Shown piece by piece: positions 51,901-60,224 of a stretch of 64,000 bases of DNA. Location: NCBI GenBank assembly GCA_012932295.1, contig JAAONU010000004.1:10354630-10418629 (forward strand). The letters are read 5' to 3'. Position 1 is the first letter of the stretch, and the number at the start of each line of letters is the position of its first letter. A program made the translations under genes and the position numbers. The DNA comes from Cyclina sinensis. Taxonomy: Eukaryota; Mollusca; Bivalvia; Venerida; Veneridae. The notes under the pieces are model-generated. The model was not told the origin of the DNA. It worked only from the letters and a program-made list of their open reading frames with translations, and ran no database searches.

Positions 51901-54900
51901 ACCCTTGAGTGGTCTCTTAATACAAGACTGACTGTACTTAAGTCTCTTGGGCCTGTTGTCAGTTTGCAGCATGTAGATACATGTGTGAACAAACTTTTTG
52001 TAAAATGTTGTTTTAAGCTTTCAACAGTTATTGCCCCTTGACTTTTTCCAATATTGTCTGTGTTTCAAATCAATCTCATTATCTGTTAGGCATGCTATTT
52101 CCAGGGATATTAAACAACTAGTCTTATTGTAGTAAAATCTTTATTATAACAGGTAACAGATGTGTTAAACTCCTAGACTTACTGTAGTAAAATCTTTGTT
52201 ATTACAGGTAACAGATGTGTTCAACTCCTAGACTTACTGTAGTAAAATCTTTGTTATTACAGGTAACAGATGTGTTAAACTCCTAGTCTTACTGTTGTAA
52301 AATCTTCATTATTACAGGTAACAGATGTGTTAAACTGCTAGACTTACTGTAGTAAAATCTTTACCATTACAGGTAACAGATGTGTAAAAGGTAGTCATAT
52401 TTCACACGATGGAACAGTTCTACATGATTCGCATGCTGAAGTTTTAGCCAGGAGGGGATTCAAAAGGTAGTCTGTCCAATAGTTATCATACTTGGAAAAC
52501 ATATATGAGAAAATTTAATTGTAAAGACAAGTTGTTTTGCATCTCAAGGTTGTGTTGAAATAAAAAGCAGTTTCTGGTAAAAATTTTCAGTCATTGAAAA
52601 ACATTACTCCCATCAATATATTAACAAATGTCAGCCTTACATGTCCTTTGCACACCCTGTCATTTGGTAGGACAGTATTTCTGCTTGCAGTTTTCTAAAA
52701 GATATCTATAGGAAACTACAACAACAACAGGAAACTTTTATTCCTAGTTTTTTCTTTTGTTTTCAGGTTTTTATACTGGTTACATAAAACAAGGGAATTA
52801 CCAATATTGGCCCCTGGCGGGCAAGGAAAAAATCGATTTAAGGATGGAATTAGTTTTCATTTGTACATTTCAACAGCTCCCTGTGGTGATGGGGCTCTAT
52901 TCACGCACAGGTAAGTGAACGCTTCTTTTATAGGTACAGTGGAAAGATTTTTGAATGTTAAAGTGACATATATGTTCAAGACAAACGAAAAATTTATGGT
53001 CACAAAAAATGTTTGAAACATGATATATGTTTAGAAAAATTGTAACTTTCACCAAATAATACAATACTTTGGTTTTCTTCGAAGTATACAAGAAATTATC
53101 GAACAAAGTTTAACCGACAATTTAGAAAAGACTGGGCTAGTCAAAAAAGATTTTATCATTTTGCAACTATGTTCAATAGGAATGAAACTGTTATATGCAA
53201 TCATCTAATTTAGCCATAACTGAAACAAATTTTTGTATTTCTATGATTAGAAACAAATGGCTAGTGTATATTTCAAAATGATAATGGTCACTTTGAACAC
53301 ATATGTCACTTTAAAAGAACGAATCCCAAGGTATGCCATGAAAGTTATTTTGGTACCATAGCTCTTGCTAGAAAAGAAAACTACTATCTTTGAAAAAAAT
53401 GTCGTTCAACAGAAATGATACTAGATCTATTCCTGATAGGAAAAAACATGTTCTGACTGTACATAGAATATTTTGTTCAGTTAATTACCTTGTTGATTTA
53501 TGCATAAACTTCCTTGGGGGTGATGAGAGAGTTTGGTAAGGTGACAGAGATTTTGAAATTTTCAAAGAAAACTGTGTGTGAAAATCTACACGCCGTGAGC
53601 CTTGGTTATATTTATTGCAAGAAAACTCAGTAGTGGTTCACAGTAGACCACAACAACAACAACAGAAATTTAAGAACAAAAACTTGCTGACTCCTTACCA
53701 TGCAGTCAAAAAGTTAATGTTTGTTATACTGAGGCAGTTGTCAGTTGTTGTAAAATGCACCTGATATTGTCTTCCAGTGATAAAGGAATAGAAGGGACAA
53801 GCTGTCTAGGATCTGAGCACAGCCCTGTGTTCTCCAATACACGGACCCAAGGACTTCTTAGGGCCAAACAAGAAAACGGTTTGTACAGATGTGTAATAAC
53901 TCTAATGTCTGTCTTTGAACATTAGTCTTTCTTAGTGTCTGCTTGTTTGTTTGTTTGCTTGTTTGTTTGTTTGTCACATAACTTTAACCTTTTTGAGGCC
54001 CTGCTGGGGGCTTGGCAGGCATTCAAACATAGCACTTGTTTTTCTAATGGAAGTGATTCTTGTTGGTAGGTAAATGAAGAAAAGAAGATCCATTTTTCAA
54101 GATTTCTTTTTCTATAATAAATTTTGAATAAGTAATCCAGCTTTATTTACAGTGATCGTCAACACCAGTCTTGACTCTAAGTCTTACTTGACCAGAAACA
54201 CGGCCTGATCAAAGAGAAATTCAGGAAAATAACTGGACATAGAAAAATACACTTAGGCAAAGGAATGCATTTGACTCTCATGACCCATTCCTTCAAAGGA
54301 CATTGTAGAATTCTAGTATATTGACAATTATATTCTAATTGCCGAACAACAGAGGAACCTTAACACAACAATCGATAATTATTGTTGAAAGACCAATGTA
54401 TGTACATGTAGATACACTAATCGTTGCTGGTTTTCTTGATTCTTTAAAGGGGAGGGAACCATACCCATAGAGCCGGAATTTGTTGGACAAACTTACGATG
54501 GTATACAGCAAGGGGGACGACTCCGTGTGATGTCATGTAGTGACAAGATATGCCAGTGGAATGTTGTGGGTTTACAAGGGGCCCTGTTGTCCCGTTTTTA
54601 TGAGCCAATTTATTTAAAGTCTATTACTCTAGGTAAGAATATTTATATTTCATATACAATAACAAGTTTTTTTATCTTTTATATTTCTAAAAGCTTTTGT
54701 CAAATGCACATCATATGAATGGAAATTTTTGAAAGCTATTTTGAATATTACCATTGACTGCTTGGTCTTGTGTTCTACTGATTGTGACTTTTAATGTCAG
54801 TTTTTTACTAGAGGGTGAGCTAGTGCTGGTCGATCTCGGGATTGATGATAAAGGTAAAATGGTAGTCTGATTTAACTCTGACTGTTAAGAGGGCATTAAA

Positions 54901-57435
54901 TTCCAAGTACACCAAACTAAATGAACTGAGATTGAGCCAGAGCCTCAGAGTGAGGTATTGTGCTACCATTCTATCCAGTGTCTGTCATCAAATATTTTCT
55001 TTAAACAACATGTCCTCTGAAATCACAGGACCAGAGTTAATGAAACTTGGCTGGGACGTTTCTTGCGCGAATCTCTATCAAAGTTGTTGAAAAAGTTCCG
55101 TACTATTTAGAACTTTGAAATGGAAAACTTAAAATATTTTCTTATATGATTTTATATATCAGTGTGTTGTGTTCTTCCAACAAAAATTTTGAACACTTGA
55201 ACAATTTTGCTTTGGGGGTCAAAAGTGATCTGGCCCTTGGGGGTCACTTACTTGATTTATGTAGGAATTTTATTTTAAATGTTCTCTAAAACTGTAAGGC
55301 ATAAAGTTTTAATATTTGGAATGTTTCATTGTCTAGTAGTTCTGTACCAAAATTGTTGAAATCATGACCCCATGTATCAAAAGTGACCAAAGAGTCACTA
55401 GTTTAATGTGACTTACATAGGGAAAAAATCAACAATATGATTCTGGGTTGAACCTTCATGTTTACCTGCTTAACTTTGTCCTTGACCTTATGAACATTAC
55501 CTTGACCCACTGACCTACTTCCTTGTTTTTATAATTACAGTTTTGGAATTTGAACTTTTTCGTAATTTTGTGTATAGATATCAATTTTGGTCTTTGTCGA
55601 CCTTTACCTACTGACACACTTTCTTTTTTGAAGATATCTGCTTGAACTTTGGACCATGGCTACAGTTTTGTATGCAGATTTCAACTTCAACTTTACCTTG
55701 ACCAAATTCTAAGTTTTCTAACCTTCAGTACAGAAATTTGAACTTGATTCATAATTTTTCTTGTGCATTTTAACTTTTTCAGCCTAAGGAATTTGCCATT
55801 AAGTGAACATAATTTCAGATGTTTGTGAATGCTGTACTTAAGTTGAATGTCTTTCATTGGCTATGCTGTTATGAGCAGTGGTACTCAGATGAACAATATG
55901 GGGTCATCATGGCCCTTTTGGATTAATAGCATTTGCAGGTTTAGCAGATATCTGTAATTACTGACAGTTTAACAGTATCAACTAAGTTTCTGATTTTTAG
56001 GAAACCTTTTTAATGCGGGTCATTTAGCACGAGCGGTTTGCTGCCGGATAGATTATGGTTTAACACAGTTACAATCTCAGCTTCCATGTGGTTACCATGT
56101 GAACCATCCTGACCTAGGTGTACCTTTAGCACAGGTAAGTTAGAGCAAAAATGAATACACAAATCATGAACAAACTTTACAAATATAAAATATCTGTAAA
56201 CTCTTTACTATTGAATACATGCAGATGTGCGAGGCACATGTCTTCGAGACTAATTAAAGTATTCTGTGCAAGTAATTAGTTCCAGCCTTACACAAAGATT
56301 TGACCCTGACCTGTGTTGACCTCATCAGTCCTAACAAATTAAGTCTTACTAATTGTTTAAGCAAACTGGTTGTTTAAATGCTTATTTAGGATGAAAAATA
56401 ATGGAAATTATTCTAAATCCAGTAGGTTAGCTGTGGAAAACAAACTTCACTTCACTTCTGTCGGGGTTAGAAATGGTCAGAATCTGAGAATTATGCTTAA
56501 CTTGATCAATACAGAAAGCGTAATATTTTTTGCTGACAGCAGTTGTTTACTTGCAGAATTCTACAAGAGTTGTAGAGAGGGCTCGGTCATTAAGTATCAA
56601 CTGGTGTTTTGGTGATAGAGATCCAGAAATAACAGATGGTACCATCGGCAGAACAGTGAAAACGTAAGGAAAAATGTTAAAATATGTACAATTCTTACGG
56701 AGGTAATTGCTTGTAAATGCTGTTTTCAAATCGATGAATGTTTTAGAGGTACTGTTGTAAATATAGGTTTCTCCTAAGCCAGGATTTTGTGTGTCTGAGT
56801 TGTGTTAGTGCAGTTTCCATATCCTATGTTTGTGCTAAAATAATGAAAAGACTTTTAAGAACACAGCGTCCACAAAGACAGCTTATTCTCGTAGTTGCCA
56901 TGGCTGCAGTAAGGTTACTCAAAGATTTACACATTGGCTAACAAAGTTTATTCTATGATTACTAGCTTGTTCATTAGTCCCACACCTCTGATTCAAGTAT
57001 GGAAGCAGTGAGTCGCTTGTAGAGAGATTTGTTACTAGTATTAAACTTGTAGATACCCTGGAACACTTGTTAGGTAGACCGAGTGCAGGGATATAACCAA
57101 ATAGAGGTTGTAACTAGCATCAAAATCCAATATAAAACAAAGAAGCAAACAAAATAGGTTATTCAGCATACATGTATATTTTATAATGTATTCTTCCATT
57201 TGTATTTTCAAGGGTGGACAGAAGTGTTGGACCTTCCAGACTTTGTAAAAAGGCTCTTTTTGACTTGTACAGACAAACTGTCGGTGGTAAACATTTTACA
57301 AACATTTCCTACAAACAAGCAAAATTGGACGCAGACGACTACAATCAAGCAAAGATGGCGTTACATCGACGAATGCAGGAACAAAGTTATGGTTACTGGG
57401 TCTGCATGCCAAGGGAAGTTGACAGGTTTCAGTGA
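31244..57435 (+). CDS. ADAR: ADAR1-type double-stranded RNA adenosine deaminase, 15 exons, 760 aa
   Basis: Converts adenosine to inosine in double-stranded RNA. Exons: 31244-31457, 40428-40563, 40915-41029, 42593-42783, 43317-43464, 44530-44681, 46116-46266, 47213-47402, 52373-52466, 52767-52910, 53778-53878, 54450-54632, 56001-56134, 56557-56663, 57213-57435; total 2283 nt, every junction GT-AG with matching phase. Domains: N-terminus with basic patch HKRPK (24-28); dsRBD1 about 84-153, dsRBD2 186-255, dsRBD3 289-356; deaminase about 385-760. Zinc ligands H453, C503, C575 and catalytic E455 (HAE) are present, as are PCGDG (502-506) and the base-flipping-loop Glu E547 (GEGTIP). Phrases such as LKSITLG and SINWC are nearer vertebrate ADAR1 than ADAR2. 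No Z-alpha domain is found, so this model is like a short p110-type form; upstream exons or promoters cannot be excluded. Exon 1 is less certain than the rest. Confidence 0.92.
31981..32540. repeat. Tandem repeat of about 180 bp, four copies (ADAR intron 1)
   Basis: The phrase 'tcgccgattttctttctc' recurs at 31981, 32135, 32315 and 32494 (spacing 154, 180, 179), each followed by 'actcgaagaaacttcaaatt'-type text. Units are joined by 'ggccgattccggcgt'. Confidence 0.8.
32625..32700. repeat. Short repeat of GTCGATTCCGGTA
   Basis: Four or five close copies of a GATTCCGGTAA phrase follow the 180-bp array and resemble its junction sequence. Confidence 0.65.
33712..33975 (-). repeat. SINE 3' ends, two partial copies in tandem, minus strand
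   Basis: The reverse complement of the first-family SINE 3' end ('ttgttggtaccggttctcca', 'tatgtccgacgtcccctgca') occurs twice, at about 33720 and 33825, followed by 'aagatacagaaagcatccca'. Confidence 0.7.
33980..35405. other. ADAR intron 1, no further feature
   Basis: No exon with ADAR-like sequence or a Z-alpha signature was seen on either strand. Confidence 0.45.
35410..35600 (-). repeat. tRNA-headed SINE (second family), minus strand
   Basis: On the minus strand the head 'gtggtccaggggtagagcgc' and 'gtcgcgggttcgaatcccgt' is the best tRNA-like sequence in the window. The anticodon stem and acceptor stem do not pair, and the body 'actggtatggaacccaggaa' follows, so it is a SINE. Confidence 0.65.
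35815..36055 (+). repeat. tRNA-headed SINE-like repeat, plus strand
   Basis: Head 'ccgtggcctagtagttaagt' and B box 'gaaggttcgagtcctgtcag'. Its tail 'atcggggagtaaat' with 'aagccctggaggatggc' also flanks the SINE at 35410 in the opposite orientation, so related sequences face each other here. Confidence 0.55.
36712..36900 (+). repeat. tRNA-headed SINE fragment
   Basis: 'cctagagtggtaattcaggg' and 'gtcgtgagttcgatccccag' form a tRNA-like head, followed by the 'ctccactaacattact' phrase found in the copy at 20598. Confidence 0.6.
37952..39105. mobile_element. Inverted-repeat element with subrepeated ends, 1154 bp (ADAR intron 1)
   Basis: The left end (37952 to about 38095) and right end (about 38945 to 39105) are inverted copies. 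Each end is built from a 16- to 24-bp unit containing GGACGATACGGACCAT, five times on the left and six on the right, and then about 45 bp of AT-rich sequence that also matches. The outermost bases TTAGGGACGATACGGACC are identical. The middle has no coding frame, so it is non-autonomous. No convincing target-site duplication was found. Confidence 0.8.
40155..40250 (-). repeat. Diverged SINE fragment
   Basis: 'ggtttcccatatgtccaaca' through 'ccagagatactcctggttct' matches the minus-strand 3' part of the first SINE family, with many changes. Confidence 0.45.
40428..40563 (+). CDS. ADAR: ADAR exon 2 (dsRBD1, first half)
   Basis: Acceptor 'tatgttaatag', donor CCCAG|gtatca. Encodes residues 72-116 with the dsRBD alpha1 helix [10 protein letters not shown] and the following loop. 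Ends with two bases of Arg117. Confidence 0.9.
40915..41029 (+). CDS. ADAR: ADAR exon 3 (dsRBD1, second half)
   Basis: Acceptor 'tatattttcag', donor GTACAG|gtaatg. Encodes residues 117-155: beta strands FIAVAKLG and the C-terminal helix [17 protein letters not shown], which carries the RNA-contacting basic motif in slightly altered form. The last 8 bases start the minisatellite that follows. Confidence 0.93.
41022..41533. repeat. 23-bp minisatellite that copies the exon 3 splice donor
   Basis: About 22 tandem copies of a unit like GTGTACAGGTAATGAACACAGAT. The first copy is the real exon-intron boundary: GTGTACAG is exonic and gtaatg is the donor. About ten copies keep an intact CAG|GTA or CAG|GTG. 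Frames open across it on the minus strand are repeat artefacts. Confidence 0.92.
42203..42370. repeat. Related 22-bp minisatellite
   Basis: About seven or eight copies of a GTGTACAGGTTATAACACAAAT-type unit, in the same intron and clearly related to the array at 41022, but with GTTATA instead of GTAATG after CAG. Confidence 0.85.
42593..42783 (+). CDS. ADAR: ADAR exon 4 (linker and dsRBD2, first half)
   Basis: Acceptor 'gtcaattccag', donor CAAT|gtaagc. Encodes residues 156-218: a linker of about 30 residues and then [10 protein letters not shown], the alpha1 helix of dsRBD2. Ends with two bases of Ile219. Confidence 0.92.
42910..42970. repeat. (AT)n microsatellite, about 30 units
   Basis: Perfect dinucleotide repeat inside ADAR intron 4. 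It can form a hairpin in the transcript. Confidence 0.95.
42975..43150 (+). repeat. Diverged SINE (second family)
   Basis: Contains 'tacttgtttgaacccaggga' and 'acagtcatcaagcaag', the body of the second SINE family, followed by a degenerate tail 'caataggtctggagtaaact'. Confidence 0.5.
43317..43464 (+). CDS. ADAR: ADAR exon 5 (dsRBD2, second half)
   Basis: Acceptor 'cattaattcag', donor ATGAAG|gtatgc. Encodes residues 219-268: [20 protein letters not shown] and the helix [14 protein letters not shown], a good match to the dsRBD basic motif. Confidence 0.93.
43578..43665 (+). repeat. tRNA-like SINE head
   Basis: 'tagctcagtggtctagggcg' and 'taaaagttcaaatcccacat' resemble A and B boxes of a tRNA. 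No intact cloverleaf. A similar copy lies at 45582. Confidence 0.55.
43690..44460. repeat. Composite repeat with about 150-bp units
   Basis: The phrases 'cagagggcagggca' and 'ccaaatttcaaagttatttc' recur about every 150 bp, four times. The 3' end 'gagcaatatagggtcgtgat' is shared with the end of the repeat at 54985-55920. Confidence 0.65.
44527..44532 (+). promoter_or_regulatory. NAGNAG tandem acceptor at exon 6
   Basis: The acceptor reads ttttttCAGCAG. Using the second AG would remove one Gln (269) without changing frame, a common source of single-residue isoforms. Confidence 0.6.
44530..44681 (+). CDS. ADAR: ADAR exon 6 (linker and dsRBD3, first half)
   Basis: Donor CCAGA|gtaaga. Encodes residues 269-318: a short linker and then [19 protein letters not shown], the alpha1 helix and first strand of dsRBD3. 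Ends with two bases of Glu319. Confidence 0.93.
44785..45439. mobile_element. 655-bp inverted-repeat element (ADAR intron 6)
   Basis: Inverted arms of about 80 bp at 44785-44872 and 45360-45439 share 'attacagaacttaaaca', 'gactttttttcaatttactg' and 'aattaaaaacaagagccggt'. The inside has 'gtccgtccgtc' and phrases such as 'gagttattgccctttgttca'. No coding frame; non-autonomous. Its RNA would form a long imperfect hairpin. Confidence 0.8.
45582..45710 (+). repeat. tRNA-headed SINE fragment
   Basis: 'tggctcagtggttagagtgt' and 'ggtcggagttcaaatcccac' are good A-box and B-box matches. The downstream part is short and ends in poly(T)-rich DNA. Confidence 0.6.
46116..46266 (+). CDS. ADAR: ADAR exon 7 (dsRBD3, second half)
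   Basis: Acceptor 'gtgttatacag', donor GGACAG|gtaaca. Encodes residues 319-369: [19 protein letters not shown] and the helix [16 protein letters not shown]. In the basic motif the last Lys of the usual KKxxK is Asn343, so RNA contact may be weaker. Confidence 0.94.
47213..47402 (+). CDS. ADAR: ADAR exon 8 (start of deaminase domain)
   Basis: Acceptor 'atgttgtttcag', donor ATCAG|gtagga. Encodes residues 370-432: a linker, then [15 protein letters not shown] and the first deaminase strand [10 protein letters not shown]. Confidence 0.94.
47403..49817. other. First half of ADAR intron 8
   Basis: Includes a T tract at about 47555-47577 and AT-rich text. No exon, gene or clear element seen. Confidence 0.5.
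49818..50390 (+). repeat. Composite dispersed repeat with about 155-bp units (ADAR intron 8)
   Basis: Starts 'ttatgccctcgaagagaggc', then GTCCGTC-type simple sequence, then three units with 'aactttaacattggccataa' and 'tttggacaagaccttcccac'. It ends with the hairpin TGTCA-tctacag-TGACA followed by GTTCTTGTTT. Same design as 62719-63503. Confidence 0.7.
50673..51170. repeat. SINE fragment followed by a two-unit repeat
   Basis: 50673-50735 is a minus-strand 3' end of the first SINE family ('tcatcagtaccagttgccca'). Two copies of a block of about 190 bp follow, with 'gtacttggattttgtcatga' and 'aaacttaacattggc', at about 50875 and 51045. Confidence 0.6.
52112..52372 (+). repeat. 55-bp tandem repeat that copies the exon 9 splice acceptor
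   Basis: Exact 55-bp spacing places five acceptor AGs at 52151-2, 52206-7, 52261-2, 52316-7 and 52371-2, each followed by GTAACAGATGTGT. The last is the real start of exon 9. A partial unit lies upstream at about 52112. The units differ at few positions, so the array is young or homogenised. Confidence 0.95.
52373..52466 (+). CDS. ADAR: ADAR exon 9 (HAE active-site exon)
   Basis: Acceptor 'ttaccattacag', donor AAAAG|gtagtc. Encodes residues 433-463 with the catalytic motif H453-A454-E455: His is a zinc ligand and Glu the proton shuttle of cytidine-deaminase-fold enzymes. The exon starts GTAACA, so the acceptor is directly followed by a donor-like sequence. Confidence 0.95.
52767..52910 (+). 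CDS. ADAR: ADAR exon 10 (PCGDG motif)
   Basis: Acceptor 'tttgttttcag', donor GCACAG|gtaagt. Encodes residues 464-511, including the strand [15 protein letters not shown] with zinc ligand Cys503. Confidence 0.95.
52911..53777. other. ADAR intron 10
   Basis: No repeat element, gene or exon recognised. Confidence 0.5.
53778..53878 (+). CDS. ADAR: ADAR exon 11
   Basis: Acceptor 'gtcttccag', donor AAACG|gtttgt (weak at +3). Encodes residues 512-545, the [19 protein letters not shown] segment, which varies among ADARs, and the conserved [13 protein letters not shown] that leads to the base-flipping loop. Confidence 0.93.
54450..54632 (+). CDS. ADAR: ADAR exon 12 (base-flipping loop and third zinc ligand)
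   Basis: Acceptor 'gattctttaaag', donor CTAG|gtaaga. Encodes residues 546-606: GEGTIP with E547 (the position of ADAR2 E488), [20 protein letters not shown] with zinc ligand Cys575, and [20 protein letters not shown]. Gln581 stands where human ADAR1 and ADAR2 have Arg. Confidence 0.95.
54985..55920. repeat. Composite dispersed repeat (ADAR intron 12)
   Basis: Opens 'catgtcctctgaaatcacag', contains repeated 'aactttgaaatggaaaac' and 'ttgacc' phrases, and ends 'gaacaatatggggtcatcat', the same end as the repeat at 43690-44460. Confidence 0.55.
56001..56134 (+). CDS. ADAR: ADAR exon 13
   Basis: Acceptor 'ctgatttttag', donor GCACAG|gtaagt. Encodes residues 607-651: [19 protein letters not shown] and NHPDLG, typical of the ADAR1 branch. 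Confidence 0.94.
56557..56663 (+). CDS. ADAR: ADAR exon 14
   Basis: Acceptor 'gtttacttgcag', donor AAAAC|gtaagg. Encodes residues 652-686, including [10 protein letters not shown] and EITDGTIGR, a conserved strand pair of the deaminase domain. Confidence 0.94.
56664..57212. other. ADAR intron 14
   Basis: AT-rich intron with no recognised element. Confidence 0.5.
57213..57435 (+). CDS. ADAR: ADAR exon 15 (last coding exon)
   Basis: Acceptor 'gtattttcaag'. Encodes residues 687-760 and the stop TGA at 57433-57435. Ends [15 protein letters not shown]; Trp749 aligns with ADAR2 W687, while Met752 stands in place of the inositol-phosphate ligand K690. Conserved helix [20 protein letters not shown] precedes it. 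Confidence 0.95.
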
Positions 57436-57483
57436 CAGGTGTATTAATACAAACCATTTTATATTGAATGTCTTCTGCATGAT

Positions 57484-57489
57484 ATTAAA
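57484..57489 (+). terminator. Candidate polyadenylation signal of ADAR (ATTAAA)
   Basis: ATTAAA lies 49 nt after the stop, with a T/GT-rich stretch at 57542-57567 as a possible downstream element. AATAAA at 58747 and 58913 are alternatives for longer 3' UTRs. Confidence 0.45.
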
Positions 57490-57569
57490 GTGGCTTTTTC
57501 AAAGATATATGAAGAAATAACTCATTGAAATTTTGAGAGAAATTTTTTGTTGTTGTTTTTTTTTTGTTA

Positions 57570-58474
57570 ACAGAAAATACTCATTTACAACTTGACTAAA
57601 GCAGCTTTTTTAAATTTAACCTGAATTTCCATTAAAGTTTCTCAGTTTAATCTGGAACCAAAAAATCCATCAGAATCGTTTTTGGGGATGTGATAGCACA
57701 AATTTAAAAAAAAGAACTTAAAATGAATTGTTACCTCTTTTGTTCAAAGTCTGATTATAGCCATTATCAAAGAACTAAAATTTTCAGCAAAATGTATGAT
57801 TAACCCACTTTAATTTGTACATGTATGTCTTGGGTTGGACAGAAACTGTGACATGTTTTTATGATTAATTAATGACTATTTATTTCGTGGATTGGAAAAG
57901 ATATTACCATGTTTTCATCAAAATTGTCTCTGCAAATGAAATGGGTATTAGTTAAGAATTTGATTTATAATTTTGATACATGTAAGATAATGATCATGGT
58001 TGTCTTTTTAGCAATATTAAATTACTTCTGTAGTAAATGAATAGTAATCATCTTTGATAATGAAATGTGGCAGTGAAATATAGACAGATATGGATTTAGT
58101 TTTGTTCATTACATCAAAAAAAATAGATTTGTCAGAAAAAAGATTTTACTATCTAAAAAAAAAGCACCAAGGTGGTTTTATTATGTCTGTGGCAGTTAGA
58201 TATTTAAGTTATGCCCCAGTGCAGAAAGGTTAAAAGTATGATGGTGAAAAAAGCAGTTACAACCTACCCTCACTAGGGCTGGGGAAATGACACTTAGATC
58301 TCATTCTTAATCTTATATTTTGCCTGAAAAAAAAGCACCTTGGTGTTTTTAATATGGGTTTGTTTTTTTGAGTGTGTGTTTTTTTTTGTCTCCCCCCTTG
58401 TACATTCTGTGTCTGAATAGTTCCATTTTGTGGTAAGTGTGAAAATTGGTCTGTTCTTTTATTGCTGTTTCTTG

Positions 58475-58478
<4 letters not shown>
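57570..58478. other. 3' UTR or intergenic DNA
   Basis: AT-rich with several A and T tracts; no gene. It is transcribed only if a distal poly(A) site is used. Confidence 0.4.

Positions 58479-58479
<1 letters not shown>

Positions 58480-58529
<50 letters not shown>
58480..58529. repeat. (AT)n microsatellite, about 25 units
   Basis: Perfect dinucleotide repeat. Frames through it coding Ile-Tyr runs are artefacts. Confidence 0.95.
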
Positions 58530-58532
<3 letters not shown>

Positions 58533-59145
58533 ACCCCTTGGATGAAATGGTACTGCCAAGGTGTAGAGGTGTATATATGTACTTCTGATATTTTCTGTGT
58601 AACAACTTTGAGATCTATATCATACAAGGAAATGGTATTAATAATCAAAATTGACTATGATTTTTTTTTTTTTAAGTTACACCTGGCATAATAATTTGGC
58701 TAAGGTGAAAACGTTTCAAAGCTCTATAAAATTTGTTCAGAGCAAAAATAAAACAATTTTACTCAGTTATATAGACAAAGTGGGAAGATTTTGCAGAGGA
58801 AGAGGTAATTTTTTTTTGAGTATTTAATCAGCAAAGTTTTATAACTAGTTTATTTGACCAAAATTAGTCAGTTCCATTCCAATAGTAGCAGAATATACAT
58901 TGCAGCCTACAGAATAAATTATCTTTTTTTTCCTGCAATAAATGGATTTTATTTTTTTATACAATTTGAATAAAAAAAAACTTTATTTACTTTCAATGTT
59001 TTTATACTGTTTGTGTCAAATACAAATATCATTAATTGTTTTATGTTTTATATATTTGGCAAACAAATTCCACATAAACATTTTTGTACCTAATCTTTTT
59101 ATAATCTTAACCTGTAAAATTTTAAACAAAGATATTGTTTTCTAT
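58530..59145. other. AT-rich stretch without features
   Basis: Nothing recognised apart from T and A homopolymers. Confidence 0.5.
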
Positions 59146-59147
59146 GC

Positions 59148-59510
59148 TCCCCGAAGAGTCAACCTATTTTCACTGCTTTATTTATCCGTCTGTTAATATG
59201 TCTGTGAGACTTACTTCTCCATCCCAATACTTCAGGACTGTAACTCTTCATTTGTAATTCTTTGAGTTGCTGCCCTTTGTTTGTTGATTATCTGCATCAT
59301 TAATCCAAGATCTTGGAAGATACAAACTTAAAACTCCATTTTTGGATAAATGCCCTAAAGGAGGAGTGCAGTGCACAAGATCCATAATTCTGAGTTACAT
59401 ATTTAAAGTTACTGCTTTTTATTTATTTTCGTACTTTACATGAATAAAGTTATGTGTACTTGAGATGTTACTATTAAGTCGAATTCGATGCACTTCGGGG
59501 GGCATCAATC
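59148..59510. repeat. Short composite repeat with inverted ends
   Basis: Starts 'atgctccccgaag' and ends 'cttcggggggcat', inverted with one mismatch. Inside are 'atccgtctgttaat' and 'gagttgctgccctttgtttg', relatives of phrases in the elements at 44785 and 62719. Confidence 0.6.
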
Positions 59511-60224
59511 AATTCAAGTATCTTTGTTTTATTATATGTTTGGGCTTGAAATGCTCATCAGGGATTTACATTTTGTTATTTTTTTATGCGTGCTGTTTTA
59601 GTTTTATACGATAAAACACATTCAGTTTCACTCAGTCTTCCGCTCTTTTCTGAGTCATCAGTAGGAAAAAAAGTCTCCATTCCACATTTAAAATATTTCT
59701 GTAGTTATTATTCTACTGTTTGTATCCATGGTTAGGTGATTAACTTACTGTAAGCTGATTGGTCAACTTGTTTACATATGTAATTTTTCATGTAATTTCA
59801 GTCATCGTTTTTTTTTTCCCTTTTGTAAACACACGTACACACTCACATAGGTATTACATATATTGTAAACTAAAAGCCATGGTTCAGTCACTGATTGCTT
59901 TTTTTTTTTTTTTTAAATAATGTTTGGGAAAATGTGACTCTTAAATACAGAGATATAAAAAAAAGGAAAATCTAATTAGCTATTGAATTTTTATTTTGAT
60001 TAAAAATAATGAATGATGTTGAAATGAAAAAAAAAAACAGTTACAATATACTTTTGTATCTGGTACATTATTTTAAGAAAGTAAAATTTTAAAAACTTCG
60101 ATGTTGAAATGAGTTAGGTTTCATGATTTAGGTTATGCCACTTACACAATTCTTGTGAAATAGCTAGGAGTATTTTTATTATTTGAATTAAATAGTGGTC
60201 CAGTGTTTTCTCCATAAACTTAGA

